Source of the DNA: Stercorarius parasiticus
Lineage: Eukaryota; Chordata; Aves; Charadriiformes; Stercorariidae
NCBI GenBank assembly: GCA_013396915.1
Contig: VWZL01002834.1
Span: 1,634,508-1,698,507, forward strand
Direction of reading: 5' to 3'
Length of the DNA stretch: 64,000 bases
Numbering within the stretch: the first letter of the stretch is position 1; every line of letters starts with the position of its first letter. Shown here one piece after another: positions 24,341 through 38,305 of the stretch. The translations under genes were made by a program, and so were the position numbers. Below the pieces are notes generated by a model, which was not told the origin of the DNA, made no database searches, and saw only the letters and a program-made list of their open reading frames with translations.

Positions 24341-26909
24341 ACAGCTACATGACCTTATGGACAAAGTACTAGGACTCTGTCCATCGCATTATTACTTTGG
24401 CATTTTACTGTACGTAAAACCAAGCAAGCCGCCAATCTAAACTCAGTTGCTCACTGACCTACTCAACAGAAAGGTCAATCATCCTCCTCAAATAATTTTC
24501 ATTTACACATCTAGATCACTCTGATACTTATCAGGAGTTGATCACAATCATCTACAAGTAGCTGAGTTATCATCCATGAATAATAAATAACAGCACTTTG
24601 CAAGTTTTGTGACTTCTATTCCTAACTCCCCCAACTTTCAAAAGTACCTGTGTTTTTTCCTACTTTTTTCATATTTTGGAAGATCTCGTGGATTTGGAAA
24701 GGATCAAGGAAACAAGTAGTTTTATTTTCTGTAAGGGACTTCTAAAACATCTTTACTACTGAAATAATGAGGCTGTGTTTACAGATTCATTGCTCTATTT
24801 TGCTTTAGCCTTTTTATGCTGTATTGTACTAGTGATCCTCCTTGCAGGGGTTTGCAAAAGCACACAGTGATTCTTACATTTGACTGTTTCATTTAGGTAT
24901 TTAACTCTTGAAGACTCCTTTGTATTGCTAATATTTATCCTATTTATGTAGTTAAAGATTTTAAGGTAGATTTTTGTAAATCCTCCTGTATATTTTCATA
25001 TTTCTTTTACCCACCCACAAAGACTTCTAAAAGTTCTCAAAAAATATTGCCAATTGAAAGCTTACGCTATCAGCATGATTTTCAACACATTTTATCTAGC
25101 CCTGTCTTATTATCTGAAATAGCCATTTTATCTGCCAGAAATGTCTTGATGTCACTGTAAAATAAATCATATTTTCAGAACATATTCTTTACTCTTTTCA
25201 TAAGCAGCTAGAATTCAGCTAGATATAAATGTATGCTTTCACTTTTCTAAAACCTTCCAAACAGCCCAATTTCTCTTTAAAGTGTTTAAAAGTGCAGGCT
25301 GGAATATGTCTAAGAGCATATATATTGTCATTCAGAAATGGAAAATCCACTTTTTTTCTCATACCCACAAGAAAATAATCATGTTCTTTAACCGGAGAAA
25401 AACAATTTAATAATAGTCCCAGCAGCCTTTGCATGAAGCAGTGCCCACTCTTCGGTTGAGCTCCATAAGTAATTATGTGGAAATGGCTGTTATTATTAGC
25501 CTAGGTTGATCCACCTTTGCATTTATGGTTAAATTTGTATCATGCAAAATCAACATTTACATTTGCATTTTTAATGTTCTCTCTACGTTCAAATGTTTTC
25601 CACAGTTTTCATTTTCTTGTGGATTAGGTATTTTTCTTCTACTTAAGCACTTTAAATAGTATTCACAGATTATGTATTTATTTATCTGAAGGTTAATTTT
25701 CTTCAAAGTCTGCCTTGTTTTTTTTAATAGATAATTTATTCTATTTTTCTATAAACTAGGACAATATTAACCCAGACAAGAGAATCAATTGTTTTACTAC
25801 TGTAGAAGTGTTGCTTTTATAAAAGAGGCAATTAAGTTTGGTGTGGTTTCTAAGTGCATTTCACATTTAATTTAATAAACACAAGTTATGGATGTATAAT
25901 TTAAGGGAGCACTACCATGGGTCTGAACTGCTACTGAAAGCCAGCCTCAAAGTCTTCAGCATACCAAACCCAAGACCAATTTCAGATTTAATTGACTGTA
26001 CTTATTGAGGCTAACTTGCCTGTTGTAAAGTATATCACACGAAGATATTTATTTGGTGATTTACTCTCAATATAAACCACAATGATTTCTCAGGTCAAAG
26101 CATATAAAAAAGACCTTTAAAAATGCTTCAGTTTACCTTCTAACTGTCCTAACAGCACTTAAATGAACTAATCCTATGGCAGAAGGCTAGTATAAACCTT
26201 TTTGCGGGATCCAGAGTCTAGACATCACACCAAAAAACAAACACGCACCCCCAGAAAAGGCTCATGTGCCCTGAGACAATCTGGCTCTCTCACAGAAACA
26301 CTTGGAAGAGATGTAACTAGGACAAAAATAAATAGGCATTGATGCTATAACTATCACTTCCTTCTAAAATTCTCAGGAATAATCTTCCCACCCACACAAT
26401 CCTAAAACCAGAATGATTAATGTATTCCGTCCACATATAAATTATTATCTGACGCCAAAGATACCTTTTTTGCATCAGAAGCAGTCTAGAATCACCACAG
26501 GAAACCTGAGTTCAGCCCCACGGGCGGTGCTTAGTTAGACCAAGGGATTAACTGGTCCTGCTGAAGCATGGTTCAGCCAGGCCTGTGACACCCCATTCCT
26601 CAGATTTTCCAGCCCTGCTCAGGAGGTAGCGTGAACTGCATCTCAGCACAGGGGAAGGGCAGAACAACCAGCCAGCATGGCCGAGAGGGGAAAGGCCTGC
26701 TGCTTCACATGATTTGGTAAGAGAGACATGCAGCTACTAGACAGGCAGGACTTCGCCATTCACTCATGTTGTCCCACTGTTGCCGGGGCGACAGCTTGAG
26801 AAAACCCAGTGCTGACTGACCTGAGCAGCTGAGCAAAATCCATCCACTGGGATGACCCATAGGGCGTCATTGGGAGCTGCACAGGGGCAACTGGAGCTGC
26901 TGGTCCTCA

Positions 26910-26939
26910 GGGAGGGGTAAGCTGGGGGCCAGATGGGGG
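26910..26939 (+). other. Predicted G-quadruplex motif
   Basis: Four G runs of 3, 4, 5 and 5 bases on the + strand (26910-26912, 26914-26917, 26924-26928, 26935-26939) are separated by loops of 1, 6 and 6 bases. This satisfies the common rule of four G3+ runs with loops of 1-7. It lies in the GC-richer patch at 26.5-26.96 kb. Folding and any regulatory effect are not shown by sequence alone. Confidence 0.6.
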
Positions 26940-29900
26940 CTGAAGGAGCCGCACTGCCACAAGTGTAGGATGAGCTGTGGAGTAAAGAGATACTCTTCAG
27001 CTTTTTGTGTTGTACTACCCTAAATTCCTTCCATCAGGTTTCAGCATTGCTCATCACCAAGGGGAGGATCTGCCTTTCTATAAATGCATAGAGTCCCTTC
27101 TGTGCCCTAGCACGTAAACCTATTTGCAGAACCATCTGAACCAATCCCTTAGTCACCCTAAGCTAAGGCAAGCATATATGTGAGAAAATCTTGCGTTGAA
27201 AGTCTTAGAGTAAGGAAGAGCTCCAGGCCCTGGAGTTCACAGTCTAAGAAAGCACTGGAGTTGACTATTAGTGTACATCATGAACAATGTATCATCATAA
27301 ATAATTTTAGCCACATTACTATAGTAAAAAATGAACTGAGAATATTTTGTGGTGCCTTGTGCTTATTTCCTGTTGTGTTTGTTGTTTGATTTGAACAATT
27401 TGGTAATTCATAATTAGTCTTCCAGTCTCAGAGATTTTACCCTCCAAAGGGGCGAGAGCAACGAGCAACATAAATGGCACAAAAGAAACACTACAGCAGA
27501 AAGACATAAAAGCAACACTTAGGGTTGCTGGAAGGGTTATTTTACTAGATTGGGCTTTTCTTGGTTGATATTTTTCATAAGTTACTTTAGGAGTCTGTTT
27601 TCAAAATTCATTTACTCTAGATCTGTTATGGTAGATGTCTCCACTTCCTTGCTGTATTCCTGCTACAGCAAGCCTTCAACTTTCAAGAGTTCAGGTTTAC
27701 GATAATGTACAGAAAAAAAAATTCCAATGTAGGTAGATGTTGTAACTGCAAAACATTGACATTTTACAGATCTGTCATCACTGAATATTTAACAGCAATG
27801 CCTGTCGGACATTATAGTCTTGTGAAAACAATTAGTATTTGTACAATGTTATAACTTGCAAATATGAAATATTTCTCAGAAATTTATGGGAATGTTATGA
27901 ATTAGCAAAGATAATACTCCTCAAATACAGGAAGCAAGTTCAATTGCAAACCATTCCTGCAGCATAACTTTAAAAGGTAGAGGTAAAAAATAGAAAGGAA
28001 AAAATAAAAAGAACTAGACATCTTGTAAATGCCTAGGATTCAACCTACTTCAGAAAGCCTGAAAACAGGGCTGTCCCATTTTCTTAAGTCAGTTAAGAAA
28101 ACTGGGGTTTGAATGCGGACAGGTCTGATTTTCAAACGTGATGACACATATTATTGAGATGGCAGGACCAGAGAAGCACAGAGAACGCACTGCACTTCTG
28201 GCACCAGTCCAGGTTTCCTTTGGAGCCCCTGTTGATGGATATGCTGGCAGGAAGGACCTAGATATCGCTAACAGAGAAAGCCAGGAAAGAATTCCTCCCC
28301 AAAAGAGAGCATAATGATTTTCAAACAAAGAAATATGTGTATCACATTTCCTTTCCACTAACTCTTAAGGATTCTCAGTGTATAGACTTGCTCTCACATT
28401 TTCATTGTCAAAAAGAAAAAAAAAAGGTTTTTTTAAATTATTTTTTAAAACTACCTAAGTCAAACTAACCTAGAGAGTCCTATACATCAGTATATTAAGA
28501 ATAAAATGCTCAAGATAGAAACCATTAGTCTTGCTGATTTGCTAGTTTGTTTGGAATAGTCAATAGTTCGGAATATAGTCAGGTTTTTACTTGGCTTGGT
28601 GAACACTCCCATGCCTGAGAATCTTTACACATCTGTGAATCGAGACTGAACATCATCTCTCCATTTGACTATCCCTAGCAATAAATACTATGCTTTATAA
28701 CAAATGCTGTTCAGATCTAGCCTGAGATCTACCATCTGCAAATGCCCAGGTGATGCTTCCATATAAATGAAGTTCGCCACATGCAATTTTTTGCAAGATG
28801 AGAGCTTATGTTAACATTACAACTCGTACAAGTCCTTGTCTTGACTGGCACATCCAGAGATAATTTATTACTAAAGTTAAAAAATCCACAGATGTAGGCT
28901 CAGTACTCTGTACTTTAAGAGACTTTGAGCTCAAATACTGGAAACAGTTCTCCAGTCTGAATACTCCATCTATTTTGTTTCTCTTCTCCCCTTTTTTACC
29001 CCCTACTTCTATTTTTGCACATTTCCAGAAAAACAGCAAGATGCCGCATCAGTTCAATCATATTTCCTTACAAAAGTCTGATTTAGCTGTTAGATGTGGC
29101 AATGTGCTCTGAGTTGCATTTCTGCTGCTGCTTACCTTATTTAAACATATCAACAAAACTGCTTCTCATCTATATTTATAGAGCAACAGAAAATAATGGT
29201 GTAGCTCTTCCACTGAGTAAACTAAATAATAGCAAGGATATAAATATAGATTGCAGATGAATCAGGGACTAGGTGAACCCCTTCGTTCTAATTGAATATT
29301 CACTTGATGAGTCATATCATATCCTTCCAAGGAAAATCCTGTGGCAGGGGAATAATAGACAAGGAGATCATGCAAACACAGAGATTGTTTTTGGCAGACG
29401 TTTCTCCCCACGCTCCTCTCTCTGGGATGAGAATGAAACAGTTGTGGATTTTAGATGCTTTAGAAAGTTGCAGTTTGAAAATTCTTCCTAACAGCTAATG
29501 TAAATCTAATTGCTTCCTATAGTCACCTCAGAAATGGACAAAAAGTAAGTAATTTTCATTTTTCTGTAGCCATTTAAATATCTGCAGTTCTGGTGTGCCC
29601 CTCTTATTCCTTCTTCTTTGTCTATTTTTCCTTCTATTTCTTAAACCCTTTTTGTTTTCTTTGGCTTAACTAAATATGGACTAATATGGCCAAGTCAATC
29701 ATATTTTCTTCACATATTATTATGTTTTGTTATTAAAATAGTCCTTTAAACAATTTGCAGATTTTACAAAGTGTTAGTAGATGATCTGAAGACTTAAAAT
29801 CACAAGGTTCGTACTGAGCCCAACTGTACAGTTTTGTTGAAGCTACAGGGTTTAGCAAATTTAACCACAGGTTTCAAGGGAAGCAGTGTTTGCTTGAATA

Positions 29901-31507
29901 TTTATGAAACTCTTTGGTTCAGACCTATTGGATGCCCTATTTAAAACACTTATCTCCAGGTCTGTACTCTGCTAGCATCTGCATTAAAAGAGAAAATGAC
30001 AAACAGCTCATGACACACAGGAACACACTGGGACATCTCCTCTGAATTACTCCCAGTTAAACTAGGTGTATGTCATGACAACCCCCTATATTCTAGGATA
30101 AATTTTGGCAGGTGTGTTGCCTGAGATCATCCTGAATAACAGAGCTAAACTACGGAAGAAAAAAAAATGTGGATATTCATTCCATGAGAATATCTTGCCG
30201 ATTTAAAAATGCAGTTTTATCACATCCCACACAGAAGGAAGCCTACCAGTAAATCCTGCTAGTTTCTATCAATACTTCTGATTATGCAGGTTTCTTATTT
30301 TGCCTTTCAGTCTATCCCTCAACTTGGTCTTGAGAAATGTTGTCACCATGCTGTAGCTATGCTGCCTGTTGCTGTGAGAACCATCTATGGTAAATAGGAC
30401 ATTAATCCCTTCTGTCTGTCATTTATTCCAGGCAAGTGACAGAAAGCATCTATGTAAAGAAGATACCTCTAGATTTAAATCCTGAGTGGAGTCATTGTTT
30501 CATAAGGGCACTTTACCATGTAACAGCATCAGTACCTCAGGAAAGTTTCAATTCAGCCTGGAGTCCCTGAGCTACCCCTCTCCACCCCAGAAGGGCTGGT
30601 GAGGAAGACCACCCCCAGGCTGCCATTTGAGGCCCTGAGCAGGAAGCCAGCTGAGCTGCCATAGCTTAAGGAGACCTCTTTGGCCATTGGGTTTCACCAG
30701 GTGCCAAAGACCCAGGACAATATTAAAAAGGCTTTTAGCTGCCTTAACCATGCCATCTCCATCCTTCCTCTCGGGCTACATGTCTGGGGCTGCTTTACAC
30801 ATGCCAAGTAATAGCTAGGCTTTAGATATACAAATAAAATCGTGTTAGATTAAAATGGGTGTAATGTGTACCTTTCCCAGCCCCAAGGAAAATGGACTTT
30901 TACACCTATAAATACATTTAGAGGGCTAGGGAGATGCAGGATTGGATACACTGTCTCAAAGCAAGATGTCTTTGTAGGATCTTGTCTCCACCCTCTCTAG
31001 AGGAGGAATAAGGCAGTGGCTGAACATCATTTACATGGATGTTTTGTAACGCCTAACACCTCCGCTGTGACGGAAATCCTCTTTACGTCTTACATAAAAT
31101 TCGTTCTTTTTACCTTCAAAAATAAAATTAAAAAAAAAGAAGAAAAACAAAGAAAACTGTTTTAAGAAAGCTATTTGCATCAGAGCCATCTCATTCTTAT
31201 GCTCAGAATTGTATCCTCTTTCCCAAACATAATCTGGGAATTAAAATTAAACCACCAGGTTTAATTGAATGGTACGACTGCATTTAAAGTGCACTCACAC
31301 ACAGAGATAGGAAACCTAACTTCATTTGTACTCCTTCACACATTTAAATGCACAGTGCAAATTAAAAAATGGCAGGGCTTCTTTAGGGAACTAATCAATG
31401 CTGATGCATGATCTTTTTTTTCCAGTTAAGGTGACTGGCCCTTCCATTTCCTCTCCTTCTATTGCAGATACCTACTTACATTTTTTTTTTCCTCAAACCT
31501 TTTGAAT

Positions 31508-31680
31508 GAAAGGTTGTGGCTGCCCCATCCCTGGAGGTGTTCAAGGCCAGGCTGGATGGGGCTTTGAGCAGCCTGGTCTAGTGGAAGGTGTCCCTGCCCA
31601 GGGCAGGGGGCTTGCAACTAGATGATCTTTAAGGTCCCTTCCAACCCAGACCATTCTGTGATTCTGTGTGATTCTGTGAA
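31508..31680 (+). mobile_element. CR1 LINE 3' end, strongly 5'-truncated
   Basis: The sequence from GGTTGTGGCTGCCCCATCCC through CTGGAGGTGTTCAAGGCCAG, GGCTGGATGGGGCTTTGAGC, CTGGTCTAGTGGAAGGTGTC and ACTAGATGATCTTTAAGGTC is the last part of CR1 ORF2 and the 3' untranslated end. It closes with three ATTCTGTG-type units (from about 31653), the diagnostic 3' tail of avian CR1. The text is close to the family sequence as I know it, so this copy is younger than those at 2.6 and 15.2 kb. No target-site duplication is evident, as is usual for CR1. It encodes only a fragment of the ORF2 C-terminus. Confidence 0.95.
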
Positions 31681-34600
31681 AGCTTCGGCTCAGACGGGTT
31701 TTCTTAAGTTCTGAGCAGTTCTATCTATTACTGAAAATCCAAAATTTAAAATTGCTTATCCAAGTGTTATCCAAATTCCCCAATCAATCTTCTCTTTTCT
31801 CTCAGAATCATTCCTTTTGCTATTTTTTCTATCACAGAATTCCGTTATTGTATCAATGGGATGTGAAAATAGAGCTCTTGCAATCTCACTCATGCTTATA
31901 TAGTAGAACTGCAGATGGCTTTAATTCATCCCCTTCTAAAATAATAGAAAGTAAATTGCAATACCTGCATAATTCCACATGAACAGAAAATGGCAGTTTT
32001 GTTTGCTTCATCTGCAAACTTGATAGTACAATTTCATATGCATACAGATAATTAGGTAATCCTTTTGTTTTAAATCTTTCATAGCCCTTCATTGTTGCAT
32101 CATTTTTAACAAAAACAGCTGGTAATCTCTATCAATGAAAACTGGGTTTGTTTTATTGTTAGTATTATTATTATTTTCTGTTCAACAGGCTTATTAAGAT
32201 ATACTGTGAATCATTTAAAAGACCTATGTAAGCCAGATATATTGACATTAAAATAAAAGAAAGACCTTTTGCTTGCAGATAGTAAGGTAAAGTATTAAAG
32301 CTGATTTACTGAAAGGCTTAACATATAAGACAGCCCAAATCAGCTAAGAGAATGAAAATAAATTGTATTATATCGTCTGTGAAGAGAGCTGACAGAGGTA
32401 AAAACATTTTTACATGATGGTTCTTTAAAAAAATAGATTGAAAAAGAAAAAAGGTTTGGTCGATTAATCTCCATAGTATTTTGGGTCTTGTTCCAGCAGT
32501 AACACAAGGGGGAATAGGGAAGGCCAGAATAAAGAAATGCACTTAAAGGATAATGGACTCTATTGGCCAGCGGAAAAAGTAAGCCCTTATTGTTATTTAA
32601 GTCTCTTACACTGCTGTTCCTCTTGCTGTTAATGGACCAATTGTGAAAATTCACATGAAAAATATATCATTTTATTTACTCAATGACAGGCAGTTCTACG
32701 TTTAACTGGTAAGGCAAATTCTATTCTTTTATGTGGAAATTTCTATTTAAATTCAGCATGCTACACTTTTCTTTGATCATTATATCATATCCATGTCCTA
32801 AACTACCTATTGGAAGATACCTTAAAAGGATGTAATAAAAGGTAATCCAAATTGAATATCTGTGTAGTTATGCATCTAGTCCAAAAGCAAAACTCCGCCT
32901 CCAAACTAATAACAATGTCATTCTTTAAATATTTTAACCCCAGAAAGATGTTAGATGTTCAGTGTGAGCTGGCATTCAAAGAGGGTTGGCTATGCACATG
33001 AGGCCATCTGCAGTTAAACCGCAGCAAGAGGAGGGATTCTAAGGGACAGATGTGCTTCTGGCTGCAGTACCTATTTCAGTCGCTACCTAATGGGGGCTGG
33101 GAATGGTTTTTCATAATTCTATAGAGATTTTCTTCTTCTGAAAGGTCTGACTCTGTGCACTGCAGGGACCTGAATGATAGATCTACATCACCCCTCTTTT
33201 CTGGGACTGACAACAGAGGCGGCTGCACTGACATGGCTAAGGAAGCACGGCAAAGCACAGCCTTTAACAAACAAGCTTATACAAGTAAGAGCCGAGGACC
33301 CTACCTCTCTAGCCAAGTAGATTTCAATCCCACTGTGGCTATAGTGTGACTATATATATATAGCCCACTAAGACTCTGAATTAGGATATTTAATTTGCAC
33401 TGAGTCATAAACCCACTGTGTTTGCTTCTCCTTGTAGCCCATCGCTTTATAAGCTCTACTCACATTTAAATTTAGACAGACTCTGAGCATGGGAGTAAAA
33501 TGTGATGGCAAGGGAGTTCCTCAATCAAACCTGCTCTACACAGGTGCAAGTATGACCATCAGATGCAGGCAGCAGAACCAGGCCTATATGCTTTTTGTAC
33601 CTGTTTCTAGCTTGTAAGCCTATTGAGAACACTAATGTCACTTTTCTTTTTGAAAAGAGACAATACCAGTTCTTTCAGAGTTTTCTTTCATCTTATCAAT
33701 CACATTACTACTCCAGGACCATGTCTTCTAACATGGATGCTTCAAAACCTTTGCATTAGAGTTCCATGGAGGAATATAACCCTTTTGATGAAATTAAATA
33801 TACCTAGGAATTACGTATACTTTCTTCCCTGCTATTGCATGACTAATCAATGACTCTTTCTATTGTTTTCCCCTATGAGATTTCAATACATCATGTCTGA
33901 AAATATTATTTTGCTCTGCTCACATCAGACGGAAAATAAATGCATCTGGGTCTTTATGATTTTTGTCCAGGGTCCTCTTTCCTAATGAACAGTTTTCATG
34001 TTAAGATGGCTCTGCTGTAAAAATATTATTTTTGAGAGTGCTTCCAGAGTCTCGCTCTGTAGACATGTAAGGGAGGAACCACGATGAATATAGGTAAAGT
34101 GCCAAGAACTTGGTGCCCAAAAATGACATGTTCCTGGTAGAACTGTCCTCAGCATAAAACTCCTTTGGCACCAAGCTAGTACAGCAGCCCTACTTTATCC
34201 TCTGTCCCTTCCAGATCTCTGGGCAGCAACAGCAAGTTGCTTGGGTAGGCAGTCTATTTTCCAACTTTCCCAGCATCTAGCTCAAAGATGCAATTTGTGA
34301 GCAAACTCCTCTAGTTCAAGGAGCTATAGAACTGCAGGGGTGGGAAATGCCAGTTCATATTCTTCCTTGATAGTCTGCCACCATGGAAACCTGTAACATC
34401 CTAGAGTTACCATGTAAGTTATCAGCTACCTGTTGGGTAAACTTCCAGCACATATAATAGCAAAAAATGGGTAATTGGGGTTTTTTCTCAGTTCAGCTTC
34501 TTTCACTGTTCAGCTAAACACTAGACTCAAACTTTTTTGCCCTTTGGCAGAATGTATAAAACCATCCAGAGTGTTTACGGTTAACAAAAACCATCAGTGG

Positions 34601-37600
34601 TCACATACCAGACATAAGTGCATCTCCTGGTCTTCTTGCATACTTAAATACAGCATAAATTTTACATTCATCAGGTTTATCCAGCTGTTTCCTGGGTACC
34701 TCAGCAGCCCACAACATGCAGTGGCTGCCTAGGCACCCTCACGGGCTATCAGTGCTGGTCTCCACAGGAACCCACAGCTCCCCTCTGACCAGTGGCAAGG
34801 GCTCAAATATTAGGAAACGGCACCACCAGGGAAGATCACCCACAAACAATATTTTTATATATGATTAACATGAAATTTCTCTGGTTTATCTTCTTTCAAA
34901 CTTTGGACTACATCTGCTGTATGCTATATTAGAGGCTTTAAGTACTTTGTATAAGGTGGGATTTTGTTCCTTTTTCTTTGTGATAAGGAATGAGAGGGAG
35001 AGTTATCTTTTCAGTGATATTGCTTATCTCACAAATCTGTTTAACTACTAACTGTAAACTTGCTTTGCAAAATGCATCTTTTTGTGTCACTTAGGAATGA
35101 TCCTTTTGGTGTGAAGGAAAGGAGAAGAGGTAGGAGGGTTGTCCGAGACTCCATCCCCAGAAAACATTTAACTACAAAAGTATTTTCCTCTACCAGAGGA
35201 GAGGATTACAAGAATTTTGCTCTGCAAAAATCTGCCTGAAGCAAAATTTCTGTGCTACAGGAAGGTCATCACAAATCTAGACACTGAAAATCAGCAAAAG
35301 AGAGGTTTTGCTGGAAGAGAGGAAGATGCTGTTTCCAGAAGAGTGCCGTTGCTTATTTTGACAAGTGAAATCCAACCTTGCTGCATTGTCCTGTGGAAAA
35401 GGTTAGCTATGACTCAAGTTCCCCCTCATCAGAGTATCTAACCCCAAATTCACAGCTGCTCCAGCCTGCCCTGACCCTTTGCAAGCACTGTTAAGGGTCT
35501 TCCATGCTCAGTTATCAGAAAGTTAAGGGAAGGGAAGGGAGGGGAAAGGGTATGAAGCTGGGCACCAGGAAGGACAGCAGCAGTGAGGGAAGGGGGTAGA
35601 ATATTTAGCCCCTGGTTTTCAAATGGCCATAGCCCTGTCTGGGCCTGCCTGGAAAAACATCCAGTTGCATGCAGAAGGAAGAATTTTATTTTGCGGACGA
35701 AATTTATGCAGTTTTCAGCAACATGATTCCAGGCAGTCTTTTGTCCTTCCAGTAGATGCAAAAAGAGCTAAGCACTAGCAGTAATCCCTGTAGCAGGACG
35801 GGGACATCATCTGCTTCTGCCTCTCTCAAATAATACCCATTCATAGCCATTTTTAAATTCTGAAAAAAAAAAAAATTAACAGCAATGGTATGGTATAAAT
35901 TTATATGAACACACATTGTGTGTGGGTAGAGAGACCATGTAAGCATCTGATGTTCATATCACAGCTGAAGACCAGATTACCATAAGACTAATATTATTAA
36001 GATGCCAGATACTTTCTTCCACTGCACCATATAATGAGAAAGGTAAAGAAGATCTGGTGGAAGGAGCCAGCCATTAAGGGAGCCAGGAGAACAGAAGAAC
36101 AACTGTGCTCCTTCCTTTTCTGACAGCCCAATGACATGGTGCCAGGCTCCGGTGGCTCATGGCCCAGGACTGCTTAAGAACAGATGGAATATAGCATGTC
36201 CCTTTCTGAAATAAAGGCAAGTAAGGGAAAAGGAAAGCAAAAGGAAATGAAGCTCAGATGAGTACTTCCTGACCTGCACTTCCTCCACAGTGCTTGATCC
36301 ACAGCTCTTTTAAGTCTACAGAAAGAGTCTCACTGATTTAAAACGGATTTGAGTCAGAGCCCAAAGGAGGAGGAAAAAAAGTGTGGCACGGCAGAAAGCT
36401 CACTGGCATCATGTCTCTGTGGGGATACACAGAGCTCCGCACAGAGTCATGTGTGTTTACCAAACGTTCCCCTTCCTTGGATTGCCCTTGAGACACGTTC
36501 TATCCAGCAGAACCCAGTGAAAAAAATTAAAATACTGTTTAATTTGCATATATTTGACAGAGAACACAAATGGTCTTCCAGAAGATTTGTGAGTCAAATA
36601 ATGCTTTTCCTCCCCCTATCTGGAATAAAAGAATATTTTCCCTCTTTCCTGGCAAAATGTTCCTGCAAGAACATTGCATTAACTCTGTATATTACTTGAA
36701 ATTTTGTAGTGTCTCTATATTTTTTACTGAACGCAGTTATTACAATCAACATTTCTTTGGTCTTTTATGACTGGTCTTGCTCCCTACCAGCCATTCCCAA
36801 TATCTCCACAGACGCACATTCATTTCAGTTCTCTATAGCTGAAAAGCATTCCATTTTTCCCTCTAATAGCAATTTACTTTGATGTATTAAAAATGTCCAT
36901 CAAAATCTCTGCAACTACAGTCATTATAAAAGACCCCAATATTTATGTGGCTTCATATCAAAAGAATTCTCACCAAAAAAAGAGAAAATCTATCATTCAA
37001 ACTACCTCTTAGTCCAGTTTTATGTGTATCAGATGGTTAAAATAGCACTCTGCAGCTTCATACATCATTCTGTCTGGAAAATAACCAAACAATACTCCCT
37101 TTCCTCCCACCCCCAGAATAACCACATAACCTTCATAAAATACTCTGAAATAATAAATTATATGTAGAACCCATTATGTATTCAAATATCCCATGTTGTT
37201 CTGTGAGCAAGGTAGTAAGCGTGACATAGTGTGAGCATTTAGTTCTGTGATGCTTCCACAGGACTCCATGCTGCCCACTCTATCTCCCAAATTACAGGGT
37301 CAAGGCCAAGAAAAGATGAGGAAAATTTACATGCAGGATGCATGTAACTACTCGCAATGAAAGCTGTAATAAGGTCCTAAAATCTATAGCCTTCTGCCTG
37401 ACAAAACGATTAGAGGAGGTTTCAGTGTCCAGTTGTCAGAAACTCCTCCACTGCCTAAGCTGAACACAATGTGAGAAACAAACCGAGCAGCAGAATTATA
37501 TACAAGTGACAACACGTTCAATGAAACAAGAGCCGAGCAGCCAGCACAGCTCACTCGGCATTCCTGCACAGACACACATTTGAGATGGCAGATGGACAGG

Positions 37601-38305
37601 CAGCAAGGGCTTTGGAAGGGGCTCAAGGAAGGGTCCAATAGGCTAAAGAAGAAATTAAAATGCCATATTTTAAAATGTGACAAACAAAAAAGCTTGATAA
37701 ATATGCTGGTATGGCCTGCTTACAGATGAAGCTGAAGTTTGGGCAAGGGGAAATCAAATGCCTCCAAGGCTACCAGTGAAGCAAAGAATTAAATTAGCTT
37801 TACAGCCTGAAGCATATTTGTTAGTATTTAACAAATTATGTGCTTCATTTAGATACCATTGCTGGTAGCCAAATAAATTAAAATCACCTCATTAGGCTTT
37901 ACATCAGTGAAGTTAAAAAATTAAAAAAGGCTTTTCTTACCTTCTGTCTGGGTGTCTTTCTACTTGTACAGTCAGTGCCAGTAGGGATCTATGTCATGGA
38001 GGCCTTTTTCCATATCATTTGTCTCTAGGCGTTCTGAACCTAGATAGTTACAAAGAAAGATAAGGCACACATATGATTTCAAAACATTGCCACAGTTCCA
38101 CAATCAAAAATATGATCAGTGTAATATCCAAAATGGAATGGCCTGAAGCATTTATAGCTCCGAAGGCCCAAATGCTGCCTGCCCTCTGCTAAAGATAAAG
38201 AAATAGGCACAGACAAACATAGAGAACTGATTGTACGTCACCAGCATGCTGCATCAAATACAGGTATAGCCCTGCATGGGGGAAACAGGGAGGAACCTGG
38301 ACAAC
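31681..38305. other. Non-coding stretch, no gene recognised
   Basis: No exon, RNA gene or transposable element recognised. Open frames are at most 116 codons and none looks protein-like. A (TA)n run lies at 33350-33362. Bases about 35520-35600 are G/A-rich and include the G-quadruplex motif listed separately. Confidence 0.55.
35527..35550 (+). other. Predicted G-quadruplex motif, purine tract
   Basis: The + strand carries GGG runs at 35527-35529, 35532-35534 and 35537-35539, GGGG at 35541-35544 and GGG at 35548-35550, with loops of one to three A. This is a compact five-run G-quadruplex motif within an uninterrupted purine tract, so it could also form triplex DNA. Its function is unknown. 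Confidence 0.65.

Larger units (their letters stand above)
19551..31507. other. Long non-coding stretch, no gene recognised
   Basis: Twelve kilobases without a recognisable exon or transposable element. All open frames are under about 100 codons. One, at 20571-20804 on the minus strand, has a rather charged, protein-like C-terminal half (SKSKRRPTARSEEEFQ and onward), but I cannot match it to any family. Bases about 26500-26960 are GC-richer with several CpGs and contain a G-quadruplex motif, yet have no open frame over 60 codons. A12 lies at 22770-22781. The hairpin at 20.2 kb and palindrome at 24.3 kb are listed separately. Confidence 0.55.

Noticed and set aside
29498..29511. 14-mer ATGTAAATCTAATT shared with 43715-43728
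   Set aside because: In AT-rich DNA of this length, a number of such 14-base matches are expected by chance, and the flanks do not align.
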